A DNA stretch of 9,826 bases from Dehalococcoidales bacterium (GTDB taxonomy: Bacteria; Chloroflexota; Dehalococcoidia; Dehalococcoidales; Fen-1064), in assembly GCA_028712845.1 (NCBI GenBank), contig JAQTPO010000076.1:1-9826 (forward strand), in the 5' to 3' direction. A model generated the notes under the pieces. It saw only the letters and a list, made by a program, of their open reading frames with translations. It had not been told where the DNA came from and searched no databases. Made by a program: the position numbers and the translations under genes. Of this stretch, positions 1 through 7,892 are shown in pieces; position 1 is the stretch's first letter, and the number at the start of each line of letters is the position of its first letter.

Positions 1-753
1 AGCCCTTACTCAATTGATGAATGTCTGTGGGGCAAGAGCGCTGAGTGCGGTATTCTGGAAGACCCGTGGGTAGAACCACCGGAGGATGTCTGGACATGGA
101 CAAAATTGCCGGACAAAGCTCCGGACAAACCGGCTTATGTCGAGATTAGCTTCGAAAAAGGCATCCCGGTCAGCCTTGACGGACAGGAAATGGACGGCGT
201 CAGCCTGATTCAAAAAATGAACGAGCTGGCTGGATTGCACGGCATCGGGCGGATCGACCACATCGAGAACCGCTTGGTGGGCATCAAATCCCGTGAGACT
301 TACGAAGCACCGGCGGCGGTTGTCCTCCTTCAGGCACATCAGGCACTGGAAGCAATGACCCTGTCCAAAGACCAGTTACGCTTCAAGCAGAAGACTGCCA
401 TTGAAATCGCGGATATTATCTACAACGGTCTCTGGTTCAGCGCTCTGAACCGCGACCTTTCGGCTTATATCCAGAGTTCACAGCGTTTCGTCACCGGTAA
501 CGTTAGATTGAAGCTTTTCAAAGGAAACTCGATGGTTGTGGGACGCACCTCGCCGAAATCGCTTTACAATCTCAGCCTGGCGACTTATGATAAGGGCGAT
601 AAATTCGACCAGAGTGCGGCAGTGGGCTTTATTCATCTGTGGGGTCTTCCTGTAACCACCCAAGCTCAGATTCAATTATTGGCTGATAACGAGGACCTGA
701 TGAAACTCATCGCTCCAAAAGAGACAGAAAAGAAGACGAAAAAGAAAAAATAG
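1..753 (+). CDS. argG: Argininosuccinate synthase, C-terminal 250 residues (5' end outside window)
   Basis: Catalyses ATP-dependent condensation of citrulline and aspartate to argininosuccinate, the penultimate step of arginine synthesis, in the cytosol. The reading frame is open from base 1 to the TAG at 751-753. It begins inside the family motif SIDECLWGKSAECGILEDPW (like SIDENLWGRSIECG-LEDPW of other ArgG), continues with GIGRIDHIENRLVGIKSRE and ends with GRTSPKSLYNLSLATYD, KFDQSAAVGFIHLWGLP. Full ArgG proteins are about 400 residues, so roughly 150 N-terminal residues, including the SGGLDTS ATP-binding loop, lie upstream. The TTG at 106 is internal and not a start. The protein ends in an unusual lysine-rich tail (KKTKKKK), encoded by an A-rich stretch that runs up to the stop. 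The next gene starts 2 nt after this stop, indicating one operon. Identity is very secure. Confidence 0.96.
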   Translation, partial: SPYSIDECLWGKSAECGILEDPWVEPPEDVWTWTKLPDKAPDKPAYVEISFEKGIPVSLDGQEMDGVSLIQKMNELAGLHGIGRIDHIENRLVGIKSRETYEAPAAVVLLQAHQALEAMTLSKDQLRFKQKTAIEIADIIYNGLWFSALNRDLSAYIQSSQRFVTGNVRLKLFKGNSMVVGRTSPKSLYNLSLATYDKGDKFDQSAAVGFIHLWGLPVTTQAQIQLLADNEDLMKLIAPKETEKKTKKKK

Positions 754-755
754 CT

Positions 756-2030
756 ATGGCAGAAGAAAAACATGCCCTGAGTGGATTAAGGGTGCTGGAT
801 TTTACATGGGTTTATGCCGGCCCCTTTTGCACACGGCAACTCGTTGACCTCGGCGCTGAGGTCATCAAGGTCGAGCCGAAGGAGACAGGAGCACTGGAAA
901 GACGGTACTCGCTCGTACTGGAGCGCAACGGTGTTAAGCAAAGCAGTTACGCCGTCTTCTTGAACCGTGGAAAGAAAAGCCTTTCTATAGATTTGAAAAG
1001 CGAGAAGGGTCTGAAAATTATCCGGGAACTCGTTAAGAAATCCGACATCGCGGTTTCTAATATGGCGCCGGGCACTATGGCAAGTCTGGGACTTGGATAC
1101 GAGGATATGAAGAAAATCAACCCCCGTATCATATACTGTGTAATCTCCTGTTTCGGACACTATGGTTCTTATGCCACTTCACCCGGCTTTGACCTCATCG
1201 CACAGGTCGCCAGTGGCTGGTGCGGTCAATCAGACCCGCCGATGCCGGCGCCTCTGGCAATCGGCGATTCGAATGCAGGTATGCACGCTACGGCAGCCAT
1301 TCTGGCAGCGCTTTACTACCGCGAGAAAACCGGTAAGGGTCAGCATATTGACATCTCGATGACTGATTGTCTCTTTCATTCCCACGAAAACAACCCGCCC
1401 GGTTACCTGTTCAGCAACCGCACAGTGCCACCGAAGAAGAACACCCGCTGGGCATCCGCCTACGCACCCTACGGGCTGATGAAAGGGAAAAACGGCTTTG
1501 TTGCCATTGCCGGACTCAGCGATGCTATCTGGGAAAAACTTGTCGGGGCAATGGGTGAGAAATACAAATGGATGTTAACAGACCCCAGAACGAACGAACT
1601 GGAGAAACGCATTTCGTACGATGGCGCCCCCTTCGTTCACACTAATATTGAGGAGTGGGTGCAGACTTTCGATACTGTTGAGGAGGTTGAAACCTTGCTC
1701 AGAGCCGCCGGAGTGCCGGCGATGAAAGTGCGTGGTTTTGCTGAAATTTGCGATGCGCCCTACATTAAAGACAGGGATATGCTGGTTAAATTGAAACAGC
1801 CTTTTGTCGGTGAGTTCGAGATATACAACAGTCCTTTCAGAATGTCCGAAACACCCGGAAAAGTTATGGGCTATTCTCCTTTGTTAGGAGAAAATAACAT
1901 GGAAGTTCTTTCTAAGGATTTGGGCTATCGCAAGAAAGATATCGATGAACTCTTTAGAGAAGGAATTCTTTATCAAGAAGAAGCCGTGGACAGATTGCCC
2001 GCAGAACTTAAGAGATTGGAGCAGGAGTAA
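756..2030 (+). CDS. CaiB/BaiF family (class III) CoA-transferase
   Basis: 424 residues, the usual size for class III (formyl-CoA-transferase type) enzymes, which move CoA between a CoA thioester and a free carboxylic acid through an aspartyl intermediate. Visible family features: N-terminal LSGLRVLDFTWVYAGPFCTRQLVDLGAEVIKVE spans about residues 8-40, followed by NRGKKSLSIDLKSEKG and the GFDLIAQVASG segment. Next is PLAIGDSNAGMHA, in which D171 aligns with the expected catalytic aspartate, and then REKTGKGQHIDISMTD. The substrate cannot be read from sequence; family members act on oxalate, carnitine, bile acids, arylsuccinates and others. The ATG at 756 has only a weak purine-rich stretch upstream, so translation is probably coupled to argG (2-nt gap). 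The stop is 1 nt before the argH start. Its place between argG and argH is odd and may or may not reflect a metabolic link. Family call secure, function open. Confidence 0.92.
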   Translation: MAEEKHALSGLRVLDFTWVYAGPFCTRQLVDLGAEVIKVEPKETGALERRYSLVLERNGVKQSSYAVFLNRGKKSLSIDLKSEKGLKIIRELVKKSDIAVSNMAPGTMASLGLGYEDMKKINPRIIYCVISCFGHYGSYATSPGFDLIAQVASGWCGQSDPPMPAPLAIGDSNAGMHATAAILAALYYREKTGKGQHIDISMTDCLFHSHENNPPGYLFSNRTVPPKKNTRWASAYAPYGLMKGKNGFVAIAGLSDAIWEKLVGAMGEKYKWMLTDPRTNELEKRISYDGAPFVHTNIEEWVQTFDTVEEVETLLRAAGVPAMKVRGFAEICDAPYIKDRDMLVKLKQPFVGEFEIYNSPFRMSETPGKVMGYSPLLGENNMEVLSKDLGYRKKDIDELFREGILYQEEAVDRLPAELKRLEQE

Positions 2031-2031
2031 C

Positions 2032-3417
2032 ATGAGCCAAATTCGTGGACGTTTCCAGAAAGACGCCGATAAATCGGTTTATTCGTACAGCTCCTCGATT
2101 CACTATGACTGGCGGCTCTACCCATACGATATCGCCGGTAGTACGGTGCATGCCCGTATGCTTGCCAAACAGGACATTATAACTGAACCTGAAGCAGAAA
2201 CCATCGTCAAAGGTCTGATTGATATCGCCGGAGAAATATCCCGGGGTAAATTCCAGTTTAAACCGGAACTGGAAGATATTCATATGAACATAGAGTCCCG
2301 TTTGATTGAAAAAGTAGGTGATGTCGGGAAAAAATTGCACACGGCGCGCAGCCGTAACGACCAGATAGTGCTGGACATCAGGCTCTACACCAAAGACGCC
2401 ATTGCGCACACGATTACCGGAATCGTAGAGCTGCAAAACACGCTGGTAGAGCTTGCTGCCGCCAATAAGAAAACCATTATCCCCGGCTACACTCACATGC
2501 AGAGAGCACAACCGGTACTGCTGGCACATCATTTCCTGGCATATTTTGAGATGCTGGGACGAGACATCGAGCGGTTTTACGACTGTATGGAACGGGTTGA
2601 TGTCCTTCCGCTTGGCAGTGGCGCTCTTGCTGGCGTTGCCTATAATATTGACCGTAAGTTCTTAGCAAAAGAGCTCGGGTTCGGCAAGATCAGTCAAAAT
2701 AGCCTGGATGCAGTTGCTGACCGTGACTTCATCATTGAATATGAAGCTGATGCCAGCCTGTGTATGATGCATTTATCACGTCTGGCAGAGGAAATAGTGC
2801 TGTGGTCTTCATCGGAATTTGATTTCGTTGAACTGGATGATGCTTACGCCACCGGCTCCAGTATCATGCCGCAGAAAAAGAACCCGGATGTTGCCGAACT
2901 TGCCCGGGGAAAAACAGGACGGGTCTATGGCAACTTGATAGCGATACTGACTACAATGAAAGGCTTGCCGCTTGCTTACAATCGTGATATGCAGGAAGAC
3001 AAAGAGGGCTTTTTCGATACGGTGGATACTTTGATGGCAACACTGGATGTTTTCAAAGGTATGCTGGAGACCGTTCACATTAAAACTGATAAAATGGCTT
3101 ATGCCGCCCGTCAAGGCTATCTGCTGGCGACTGACTTGGCTGATTATCTGGTCAAGAAAGGTATGCCTTTCCGCGCCGCTCACGAAGCCACCGGCAAACT
3201 GGTGACTTACGCTATTAAAAAAGGCAAGTCTCTGAAAGACCTGACTATCAAGGAATACCAGAATTTCTCGGCGGTCTTCGATAAGGACGTGTACAAAATC
3301 ACAGTAGAATCATCCGTTGCAGGCAGAGATAATACGGGAGGCACGGCATATAAACAGGTGGCAAAACAAATTGCCGCCGCCAGGAGAAAACTTAAAGGGG
3401 CTATAAGTGAAGATTAA
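2032..3417 (+). CDS. argH: Argininosuccinate lyase
   Basis: Splits argininosuccinate into arginine and fumarate, the last step of arginine synthesis; a cytosolic homotetramer of the fumarase/aspartase superfamily. 461 residues, the normal family length. Three conserved active-site regions are present: [10 protein letters not shown] at residues 103-112, [11 protein letters not shown] with catalytic-region His155, and the superfamily signature [12 protein letters not shown] with the catalytic serine at 276-277. The start is set at ATG 2032 because it sits 5 nt after an AGGAG at 2022-2026 and gives the usual N-terminus ([12 protein letters not shown]). The same frame is open back to 1945, but that stretch lies inside the preceding gene and encodes nothing typical of ArgH. 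The 3' end overlaps rpe by 11 nt. Together with argG it shows that the strain makes arginine through the citrulline branch. Confidence 0.97.
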   Translation: MSQIRGRFQKDADKSVYSYSSSIHYDWRLYPYDIAGSTVHARMLAKQDIITEPEAETIVKGLIDIAGEISRGKFQFKPELEDIHMNIESRLIEKVGDVGKKLHTARSRNDQIVLDIRLYTKDAIAHTITGIVELQNTLVELAAANKKTIIPGYTHMQRAQPVLLAHHFLAYFEMLGRDIERFYDCMERVDVLPLGSGALAGVAYNIDRKFLAKELGFGKISQNSLDAVADRDFIIEYEADASLCMMHLSRLAEEIVLWSSSEFDFVELDDAYATGSSIMPQKKNPDVAELARGKTGRVYGNLIAILTTMKGLPLAYNRDMQEDKEGFFDTVDTLMATLDVFKGMLETVHIKTDKMAYAARQGYLLATDLADYLVKKGMPFRAAHEATGKLVTYAIKKGKSLKDLTIKEYQNFSAVFDKDVYKITVESSVAGRDNTGGTAYKQVAKQIAAARRKLKGAISED

Positions 3418-4078
3418 CTCTAAAATTAAGATTGCCCCATCTATCTTATCGGCTGATTTTGCCCGTCTCGGAGAACAGGCGGCAGAAGTAACAAAAGCCG
3501 GCGCCGATTATATTCACATCGATGTTATGGATGGGCATTTTGTTCCCCAGATTACTATTGGAGCACCGGTAGTCGCCGCATTACGCAAATGGACTGACCT
3601 ACCACTGGATGTCCACCTGATGATTGAATCTCCCGAAGAGCAAATCGGGCAGTTTGCCAGCGCTGGAGCCAATATTATCACGGTGCACATTGAGGCATGC
3701 CGCCATGCTCATCGTATCATTCAAATGATTAAGGACAAGGGCATCAAAGCAGGTGTCTCCATCAACCCGGCGACATCATTGAGCCTGATTGATGAAATAT
3801 TACCGGAAATTGACCTCGTGCTGGTAATGTCGGTTAATCCAGGTTTCGGCGGACAGACTTTTATCGAAAGCACCCTGGACAAAATTGCGCGTTTACGCGC
3901 TGAATTGGATAAACGTAAACTGGATATTGAATTAGAGGTGGATGGAGGTATAAATACCAAAACAGCGCCACGCGTGGTACAAGCTGGAGCGACGATGCTG
4001 GTGGCAGGAGCGGCAATCTTCAACTCAGGAGAGAGTATTGAGTCGGCGATTAAGAAACTGCGGCAGAGCCTGGTCTGA
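3407..4078 (+). CDS. rpe: Ribulose-phosphate 3-epimerase
   Basis: Interconverts ribulose 5-phosphate and xylulose 5-phosphate in the pentose phosphate pathway; a metal-dependent TIM barrel of 223 residues, typical size. Visible motifs: [14 protein letters not shown] at residues 9-22, [11 protein letters not shown] (metal ligand His37 and catalytic Asp39), DVHLMI (metal ligand His70), [10 protein letters not shown] at 141-150 and LEVDGGIN (second catalytic Asp179), then the phosphate-binding VAGAAIF near residue 200. The start is GTG 3407, preceded at a 6-nt spacing by AAAGGGG (3394-3400). It lies inside the end of argH (11-nt overlap), so translational coupling is likely. Its 3' end overlaps the oppositely oriented rpmB by 29 bp. 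All catalytic residues are intact. The presence of a pentose-phosphate gene in an arginine operon is probably co-transcription without a shared pathway. Confidence 0.97.
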   Translation: MKINSKIKIAPSILSADFARLGEQAAEVTKAGADYIHIDVMDGHFVPQITIGAPVVAALRKWTDLPLDVHLMIESPEEQIGQFASAGANIITVHIEACRHAHRIIQMIKDKGIKAGVSINPATSLSLIDEILPEIDLVLVMSVNPGFGGQTFIESTLDKIARLRAELDKRKLDIELEVDGGINTKTAPRVVQAGATMLVAGAAIFNSGESIESAIKKLRQSLV

Positions 4079-4268
4079 CCGTCTGCTTCTTAGCCTCTTT
4101 ATGCTGACTACGGATACACCGCGTGCAGAGATTGAGACGTTTCTTCTTGCCATCGACAAGGATAATCGCCGGGTGGACATTCGGCATCCATTGCCGATTT
4201 GTATGGCGTTTGGAGTGGCTGATAGTATTACCGAACTGAGGGGTTTTCCCGCAAATATCACACTTCAA
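4050..4268 (-). CDS. rpmB: 50S ribosomal protein L28
   Basis: 72-residue small protein of the large ribosomal subunit. Recognised by the N-terminal [25 protein letters not shown]-like segment (here [11 protein letters not shown]) and the C-terminal LNLCTRC. Two CxxC pairs (C3/C6 and the LCTRC pair) mark the zinc-binding form of L28. The start is TTG at 4266-4268 (complement), chosen because a strong AAGGAG lies 8 nt upstream and the next residues match the family N-terminus exactly. It is transcribed towards rpe and its last 29 bp lie within the end of rpe on the other strand. Its upstream gap is shared with the divergent fatty-acid kinase gene. In Bacillus, rpmB is likewise divergent from yloU-yloV, so this arrangement is a conserved neighbourhood. 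Confidence 0.96.
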   Translation of the reverse strand: MKCDICGKTPQFGNTISHSKRHTNRQWMPNVHPAIILVDGKKKRLNLCTRCIRSQHKEAKKQTVRPGSAAVS

Positions 4269-4276
4269 AACAGGTA

Positions 4277-4282
4277 CTCCTT
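4277..4282 (-). promoter_or_regulatory. Strong Shine-Dalgarno of rpmB
   Basis: AAGGAG on the - strand, 8 nt before the TTG start of rpmB. It decides the start codon, since no ATG is available upstream in a better position and the encoded residues match L28 immediately after the TTG. Confidence 0.8.
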
Positions 4283-4309
4283 GACTAATTGACGAATTTA
4301 CAGTATTTT

Positions 4310-4338
4310 ATATTAGCACACTCTAGCAAACTTAACAA
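4310..4338 (-). promoter_or_regulatory. Candidate sigma-70 type promoter of rpmB
   Basis: On the - strand TTGTTA (4333-4338) and TAATAT (4310-4315) are separated by exactly 17 bp, each matching 4 of 6 consensus bases. A nearby TATAAA two to three bases downstream is an alternative -10 box. The start of transcription would be near 4303, leaving a leader of about 35 nt to the rpmB start. Seen by eye only, so moderate confidence. Confidence 0.45.
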
Positions 4339-4341
4339 GGA

Positions 4342-4380
4342 TGGCATACCGGCTGTCAGTAGGAAAAACCGGTTTTGCCA
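4342..4380. repeat. Interrupted inverted repeat between divergent promoters
   Basis: TGGCA-TA-CCGG (4342-4352) is mirrored by CCGG-TTT-TGCCA (4369-4380), 9 paired bases around a 16-base centre, and contains a nested 12-bp perfect palindrome AAAACCGGTTTT at 4365-4376. It sits upstream of the rpmB -35 and covers the place where a -35 box for the fatty-acid kinase promoter should be. It lies outside both predicted transcripts, so a protein-binding operator fits better than an RNA hairpin. No regulator is identified. Confidence 0.4.
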
Positions 4381-4385
4381 GTTAA

Positions 4386-4391
4386 TATAAT
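4386..4391 (+). promoter_or_regulatory. -10 box TATAAT upstream of fakA
   Basis: A perfect TATAAT, 46 bp before the fakA start, giving a leader of about 40 nt. There is no recognisable -35 at 16-18 bp upstream (GAAAAA at 4363-4368) and no TGn extended -10. If it is a true promoter it may depend on an activator, possibly binding the adjacent inverted repeat. The next three genes follow with small gaps and would be co-transcribed. Confidence 0.5.
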
Positions 4392-4437
4392 ACAGGCACC
4401 ATGATTATCTTCCGGGAAATCAACTGAGAGGAATCAA

Positions 4438-6075
4438 ATGGCAAAAAAAGTAAATACGATAACAGGACAGGAGCTGAGAGAAATGTTCGCCGCCGCCACT
4501 GCGTGGCTGGAGAAAAATGCTCCCGACATCGATGACCTGAATGTCTTCCCTGTGCCTGACGGCGATACTGGCACCAATATGTTACTGACAATGCGTTCCA
4601 GTGTAGAAGAGGCATACCGCGCGCCCGACCATTCTGCCTCAGGAGTAGCGGAGGCGCTGGCAAAAGGCGCTCTATTAGGCGCCAGAGGCAATAGCGGCGT
4701 CATCCTTTCACAAATCTTACGTGGTATGGCAGAAGACATGGCGGACAAAGAAACGATAAACGGCGCCGACATGGCAAGGGCACTGGGTAAAGCATCAAAA
4801 ACTGCCTATAAAGGTCTCAGTAACCCTACCGAAGGCACCATTTTAACCGTGATTAGAGAAGCTTCCTCCGCCGCTCTTAAGAAATCCGCCGGCAATGGCA
4901 AAGACATGGTAACAGTTATGGAAATTACCGTAAACACCGCCAAGGAATCGGTGGCTAACACCCCGACACTTCTCCCGGTACTGAAAGAAGCCGGCGTTGT
5001 CGATGCCGGCGGACAGGGGCTTTATACCATTCTGGAAGGCGCTCTTCAATACCTCAAGGGCGAAACGGAACAGATGCAGTTCAAGAAACCTCAAGTCATT
5101 ACCAGCAGTATTCCGTTGACACTCAGGCTTCCGGAGATGATTGCAGCGGATGAAGTCCCTTATGGTTACTGCACCGAGTTTATGTTAAAAGGCAATGACC
5201 TGGACACAGAAAAAATTAGAACCCGCCTTAAGAAAAAAGGCGAATCTCTTATCGTCGTCGGTGATAAAAACACCATCAGAATTCACATCCACGCTTTAGA
5301 CCCGGGCAATGTTATTAACATCGCCACAGGCATGGGCACCATCCATCAGGTTTCAATCCGCAATATGGACGAACAGCACCGTGACTTCGTAGCAATGCAG
5401 AAAGAAAGATCCGTCACAACCGATGTCGCCACTATTGCCGTCGTCGCAGGTGAAGGACTCGAAGAAGTTTTTACCAGCCTTGGAGTAAACTCTATTGTAC
5501 ATGGCGGGCAAACGATGAACCCCAGCACCAAAGACCTTCTTCTGGCAGTAGAACAAGCCCCCGCAGACAAAGTAATTCTCCTGCCGAATAACAAGAACAT
5601 CATCCTCACTGCCAAACAGGTTAAACCTCTGACAAAAAAAACTGTTGAGATAATTCCCACAGAAACTATTCCCCAGGGTGTCGCAGCATTGCTCGCCTTC
5701 GATTATGAGGCAAATCTGGATACCAATACTACTCTGATGAAACAGGCAATCGAGAATGTAAAAACCATCGAGGTTACGCGAGCCGTGCGCTCTACCCAGC
5801 TGGGCGGGCTAAAGATTAAGAAAAAGCAAATTATCAGCCTGCTGGATAACGAGCTTATAGCCGTGGGCAATGATGCCATAGAAGTCATGATGGATACACT
5901 CAATAAAATTAACCTGGAAAACAATGAGATTTTAACAATTTACTACGGAGCGGATACCACACTCGCCGAAGCAGAAAAAGCTGCAGTTACCATTCGCGAA
6001 AAGTACTCTAAACTGCAGGTTGAAATCATACGTGGCAGTCAACCTCACTACAATTACATTATATCGGTAGAATAG
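4438..6075 (+). CDS. fakA: Fatty acid kinase catalytic subunit (YloV/FakA family, DhaL domain)
   Basis: 545 residues, matching YloV/FakA (about 550). In studied members it transfers phosphate from ATP to a fatty acid carried by a DegV-type FakB protein, making acyl-phosphate for phospholipid synthesis. The N-terminal DhaL-type kinase domain (about 1-205) carries NVFPVPDGDTGTNM at 35-48, whose D41 and D43 are the expected magnesium ligands, then GARGNSG at 81-87 and GVVDAGGQGL from 186. The middle domain has GYCTEF (C245) and IHIH (H283, H285), matching the Cys/His/His set that I recall as a metal site in FakA. The rest is the family's C-terminal domain. The start ATG 4438 follows GAGAGG (4426-4431). 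It heads an operon with two degV genes, supporting the fatty-acid kinase role over a glycerone kinase. Confidence 0.92.
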   Translation: MAKKVNTITGQELREMFAAATAWLEKNAPDIDDLNVFPVPDGDTGTNMLLTMRSSVEEAYRAPDHSASGVAEALAKGALLGARGNSGVILSQILRGMAEDMADKETINGADMARALGKASKTAYKGLSNPTEGTILTVIREASSAALKKSAGNGKDMVTVMEITVNTAKESVANTPTLLPVLKEAGVVDAGGQGLYTILEGALQYLKGETEQMQFKKPQVITSSIPLTLRLPEMIAADEVPYGYCTEFMLKGNDLDTEKIRTRLKKKGESLIVVGDKNTIRIHIHALDPGNVINIATGMGTIHQVSIRNMDEQHRDFVAMQKERSVTTDVATIAVVAGEGLEEVFTSLGVNSIVHGGQTMNPSTKDLLLAVEQAPADKVILLPNNKNIILTAKQVKPLTKKTVEIIPTETIPQGVAALLAFDYEANLDTNTTLMKQAIENVKTIEVTRAVRSTQLGGLKIKKKQIISLLDNELIAVGNDAIEVMMDTLNKINLENNEILTIYYGADTTLAEAEKAAVTIREKYSKLQVEIIRGSQPHYNYIISVE

Positions 6076-6077
6076 CT

Positions 6078-6084
6078 AAGGAGG
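6078..6084 (+). promoter_or_regulatory. Strong Shine-Dalgarno of first degV gene
   Basis: AAGGAGG, 9 nt before the TTG at 6094 and 2 nt after the fakA stop. It decides the TTG start; the GTG at 6089 runs into a stop two codons later. Confidence 0.8.
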
Positions 6085-6093
6085 ATTGGTGCA

Positions 6094-6942
6094 TTGACAG
6101 TAAGGATTGTGACCGATAGCCTGTCTGACCTCACGAGCGATTTAATTGGCAAACTTGACATCACACTGGTGCCACTGACCGTTTTATTCGGGCACGAAAC
6201 ATATCTTGACCGTGTTACCATCAGCACCGATGAGTTCTACCACAGGCTCGTTCACGGTGATGTTTGGCCCGCTTCTACACAACCAACTCCCCTGGATTTT
6301 GCCAATGCTTATGACAAGCTGGCAGAAGAAACAGATGAAATTCTGGTTATTAGCTTCTCCTCCAAACTCAGCGGTACTTACCAATCTGCCGTAGCGGGCA
6401 AAACCCTTATGAAAGCCAAGAAATGCCGCGTTGAAGTAATTGATACCCTGTCAGTAGCCCTGGGTTTTGGCACGGTCGTAATTGCCGCCGCTAAAGAAGC
6501 CCAAAAGGGCGCTAACCTGGATAAGCTTGTTGAGTTCACCACCAGAGCATTGAAGCGGTCACATTGGATTGTATATTTCGACACATTGAAATACCTTGCC
6601 AAGGGAGGGCGCATTGGCAAGGCACAGGGATTGCTCGGTTCCGTACTTTCTATTAAACCCATCCTGAATGTGAAAGAAGGAGAGATGGCGCCAGTAACCA
6701 GAGTCCGCAGTCAGGCGGCAGGAATTGCTTACCTTTATAATTTTATCACGAGCTTCAAGAATATCGAGGCTATCGGCATCGAACATACCACCTCAATTGA
6801 AAGCGCCGATGAACTTGCCAAACGCTTCAGTGCCGCTTATCCCAAGGTTCCAATCCTTCGTTCTACCGTCAGCCCTGTGCTAGGGGTATATGGTGGGCCA
6901 AATGCCCTCGCGGTAAATGTGCTTGAAGCAGAAGGAAAATAA
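6094..6942 (+). CDS. DegV family fatty-acid-binding protein, copy 1 (FakB type)
   Basis: 282 residues, normal DegV length. DegV/FakB proteins hold one fatty acid in a buried pocket and present its carboxylate to FakA. Family motifs: RIVTDSLSDL at 4-13, STQPTP with T62 at 61-66, SSKLSGTYQSA with S93 at 89-99, DTLKYLAKGGRIG at 163-175 and LLGSVLSIKPIL at 180-191. T62 and S93 correspond to positions that contact the carboxylate in studied FakB proteins. The C-terminal motif usually read G-x-H-x-GPG is GVYGGPN here, with Tyr266 in place of the expected His. The TTG start follows a strong AAGGAGG. The gene lies 18 nt after fakA and 3 nt before a second degV, and the two are clearly related tandem copies. 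The ligand cannot be predicted; the His-to-Tyr change may alter head-group binding. Confidence 0.92.
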   Translation: MTVRIVTDSLSDLTSDLIGKLDITLVPLTVLFGHETYLDRVTISTDEFYHRLVHGDVWPASTQPTPLDFANAYDKLAEETDEILVISFSSKLSGTYQSAVAGKTLMKAKKCRVEVIDTLSVALGFGTVVIAAAKEAQKGANLDKLVEFTTRALKRSHWIVYFDTLKYLAKGGRIGKAQGLLGSVLSIKPILNVKEGEMAPVTRVRSQAAGIAYLYNFITSFKNIEAIGIEHTTSIESADELAKRFSAAYPKVPILRSTVSPVLGVYGGPNALAVNVLEAEGK

Positions 6943-6945
6943 TTC

Positions 6946-7881
6946 ATGTCGGTAAGGATTGTTACCGATAGCACTGCCGACCTTTCGCCTCAACTCACTA
7001 AGGAACTCGGAATTGCGGTGGTGCCTGAATATCTGCGCTTCGGCAATATAAGTTATCGGGACGGCATAGACATAAACTATGATGAGTTTTATGATAAACT
7101 CGTCAATAGTCCGGTGCACCCCACCACTTCCCAACCGACTCCATCAGACTTCGCTCAAATCTATCAGGAACTCTCGAAAGAAACCGATGAAATAATCTCC
7201 ATCCATGTCTCCGATAAACTCAGTGGCACTTGTAATTCAGCTCTACGCGGCAAAGAGTTAGTTGACAGTAAAAGTAATATCACCATTATAGACTCCGAAT
7301 CTGTTACGATGGGGCTGGGAATCATCACAATGTCAGCCGCAAGATTAGCACTGGCTGGTGAGAACCTCACCCGGATAGTGGAAGATGTGAAACAAGGTAT
7401 TAAAAACACACACTTGATGGGGACATTCGATACCCTGAAATATCTAGCTCTCGGCGGGAGAATCGGCAAAGCTAGAGCACTGCTTGGAAGCGTCCTCAAT
7501 GTCAAGCCGGTAGTAACACTGCGAGAAGGACTGATTGTTCCTGTAGGCAATGTGCGTACTCGCACTAAGGCAGTGGAGAAATTGTTTGAGTTTGTTAAAA
7601 GTGCATTGAACATTCAAGAGCTGGCGGTCGTTCACAGCACTACACCTGACGAGGCTAATAGTTTGAGAGACCGTTTAAGCTCCCTCGTCAGTAGTAATCG
7701 GCTTCATTTAGCTCGGCTTGGACCGGCTCTAGGTGTCCACAGTGGTCCGGGTACACTAATAGTAGTAATGAGAAATGATGCTAGCAAAACTGAGCAAAAC
7801 GAAACTCTTCCAAAATCACTTGGGAGGAAAATCAGTGTACCCTCCCTACACTTGCCCAAATTGAATCTGCCTCATAGGTAG
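6946..7881 (+). CDS. DegV family fatty-acid-binding protein, copy 2 (FakB type) with C-terminal extension
   Basis: 311 residues. Same family and motif order as the preceding gene: RIVTDSTADL at 4-13, TSQPTP at 61-66, SDKLSGT with S93 at 89-95, DTLKYLALGGRIG, LLGSVLNVKPVV. Here the C-terminal motif is the standard GVHSGPG with His265, so the carboxylate-binding set looks complete. The DegV fold normally ends near residue 275; the last 36 residues (276-311) are an extra polar then basic, proline- and leucine-containing tail (SVPSLHLPKLNLP) with no recognisable domain. The ATG start lies 3 nt after the previous stop with AAGGA at 6932-6936. Probably the second fatty-acid carrier for the FakA encoded upstream, perhaps with a different acyl preference. 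That is inferred from the paralogy and operon. Confidence 0.92.
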   Translation: MSVRIVTDSTADLSPQLTKELGIAVVPEYLRFGNISYRDGIDINYDEFYDKLVNSPVHPTTSQPTPSDFAQIYQELSKETDEIISIHVSDKLSGTCNSALRGKELVDSKSNITIIDSESVTMGLGIITMSAARLALAGENLTRIVEDVKQGIKNTHLMGTFDTLKYLALGGRIGKARALLGSVLNVKPVVTLREGLIVPVGNVRTRTKAVEKLFEFVKSALNIQELAVVHSTTPDEANSLRDRLSSLVSSNRLHLARLGPALGVHSGPGTLIVVMRNDASKTEQNETLPKSLGRKISVPSLHLPKLNLPHR

Positions 7882-7892
7882 GCATCGGCAAT

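Noticed and set aside
741..756. Possible -1 frameshift at the A-rich end of argG, which would read through into the CoA-transferase
   Set aside because: The -1 frame is open into the next gene, but the run (G then six A) is not a standard slippery heptamer and a normal ATG follows the stop.
1945..2031. Extended 29-residue N-terminus for argH
   Set aside because: It overlaps the end of the CoA-transferase, does not match ArgH, and ATG 2032 has a good ribosome site.
4038..4292. 84-residue open frame on the + strand opposite rpmB
   Set aside because: It is antisense to L28, whose family match is unambiguous.
4382..4772. - strand open frames upstream of and within fakA
   Set aside because: Shadows of the DhaL domain frame, low-complexity translations with no family features.
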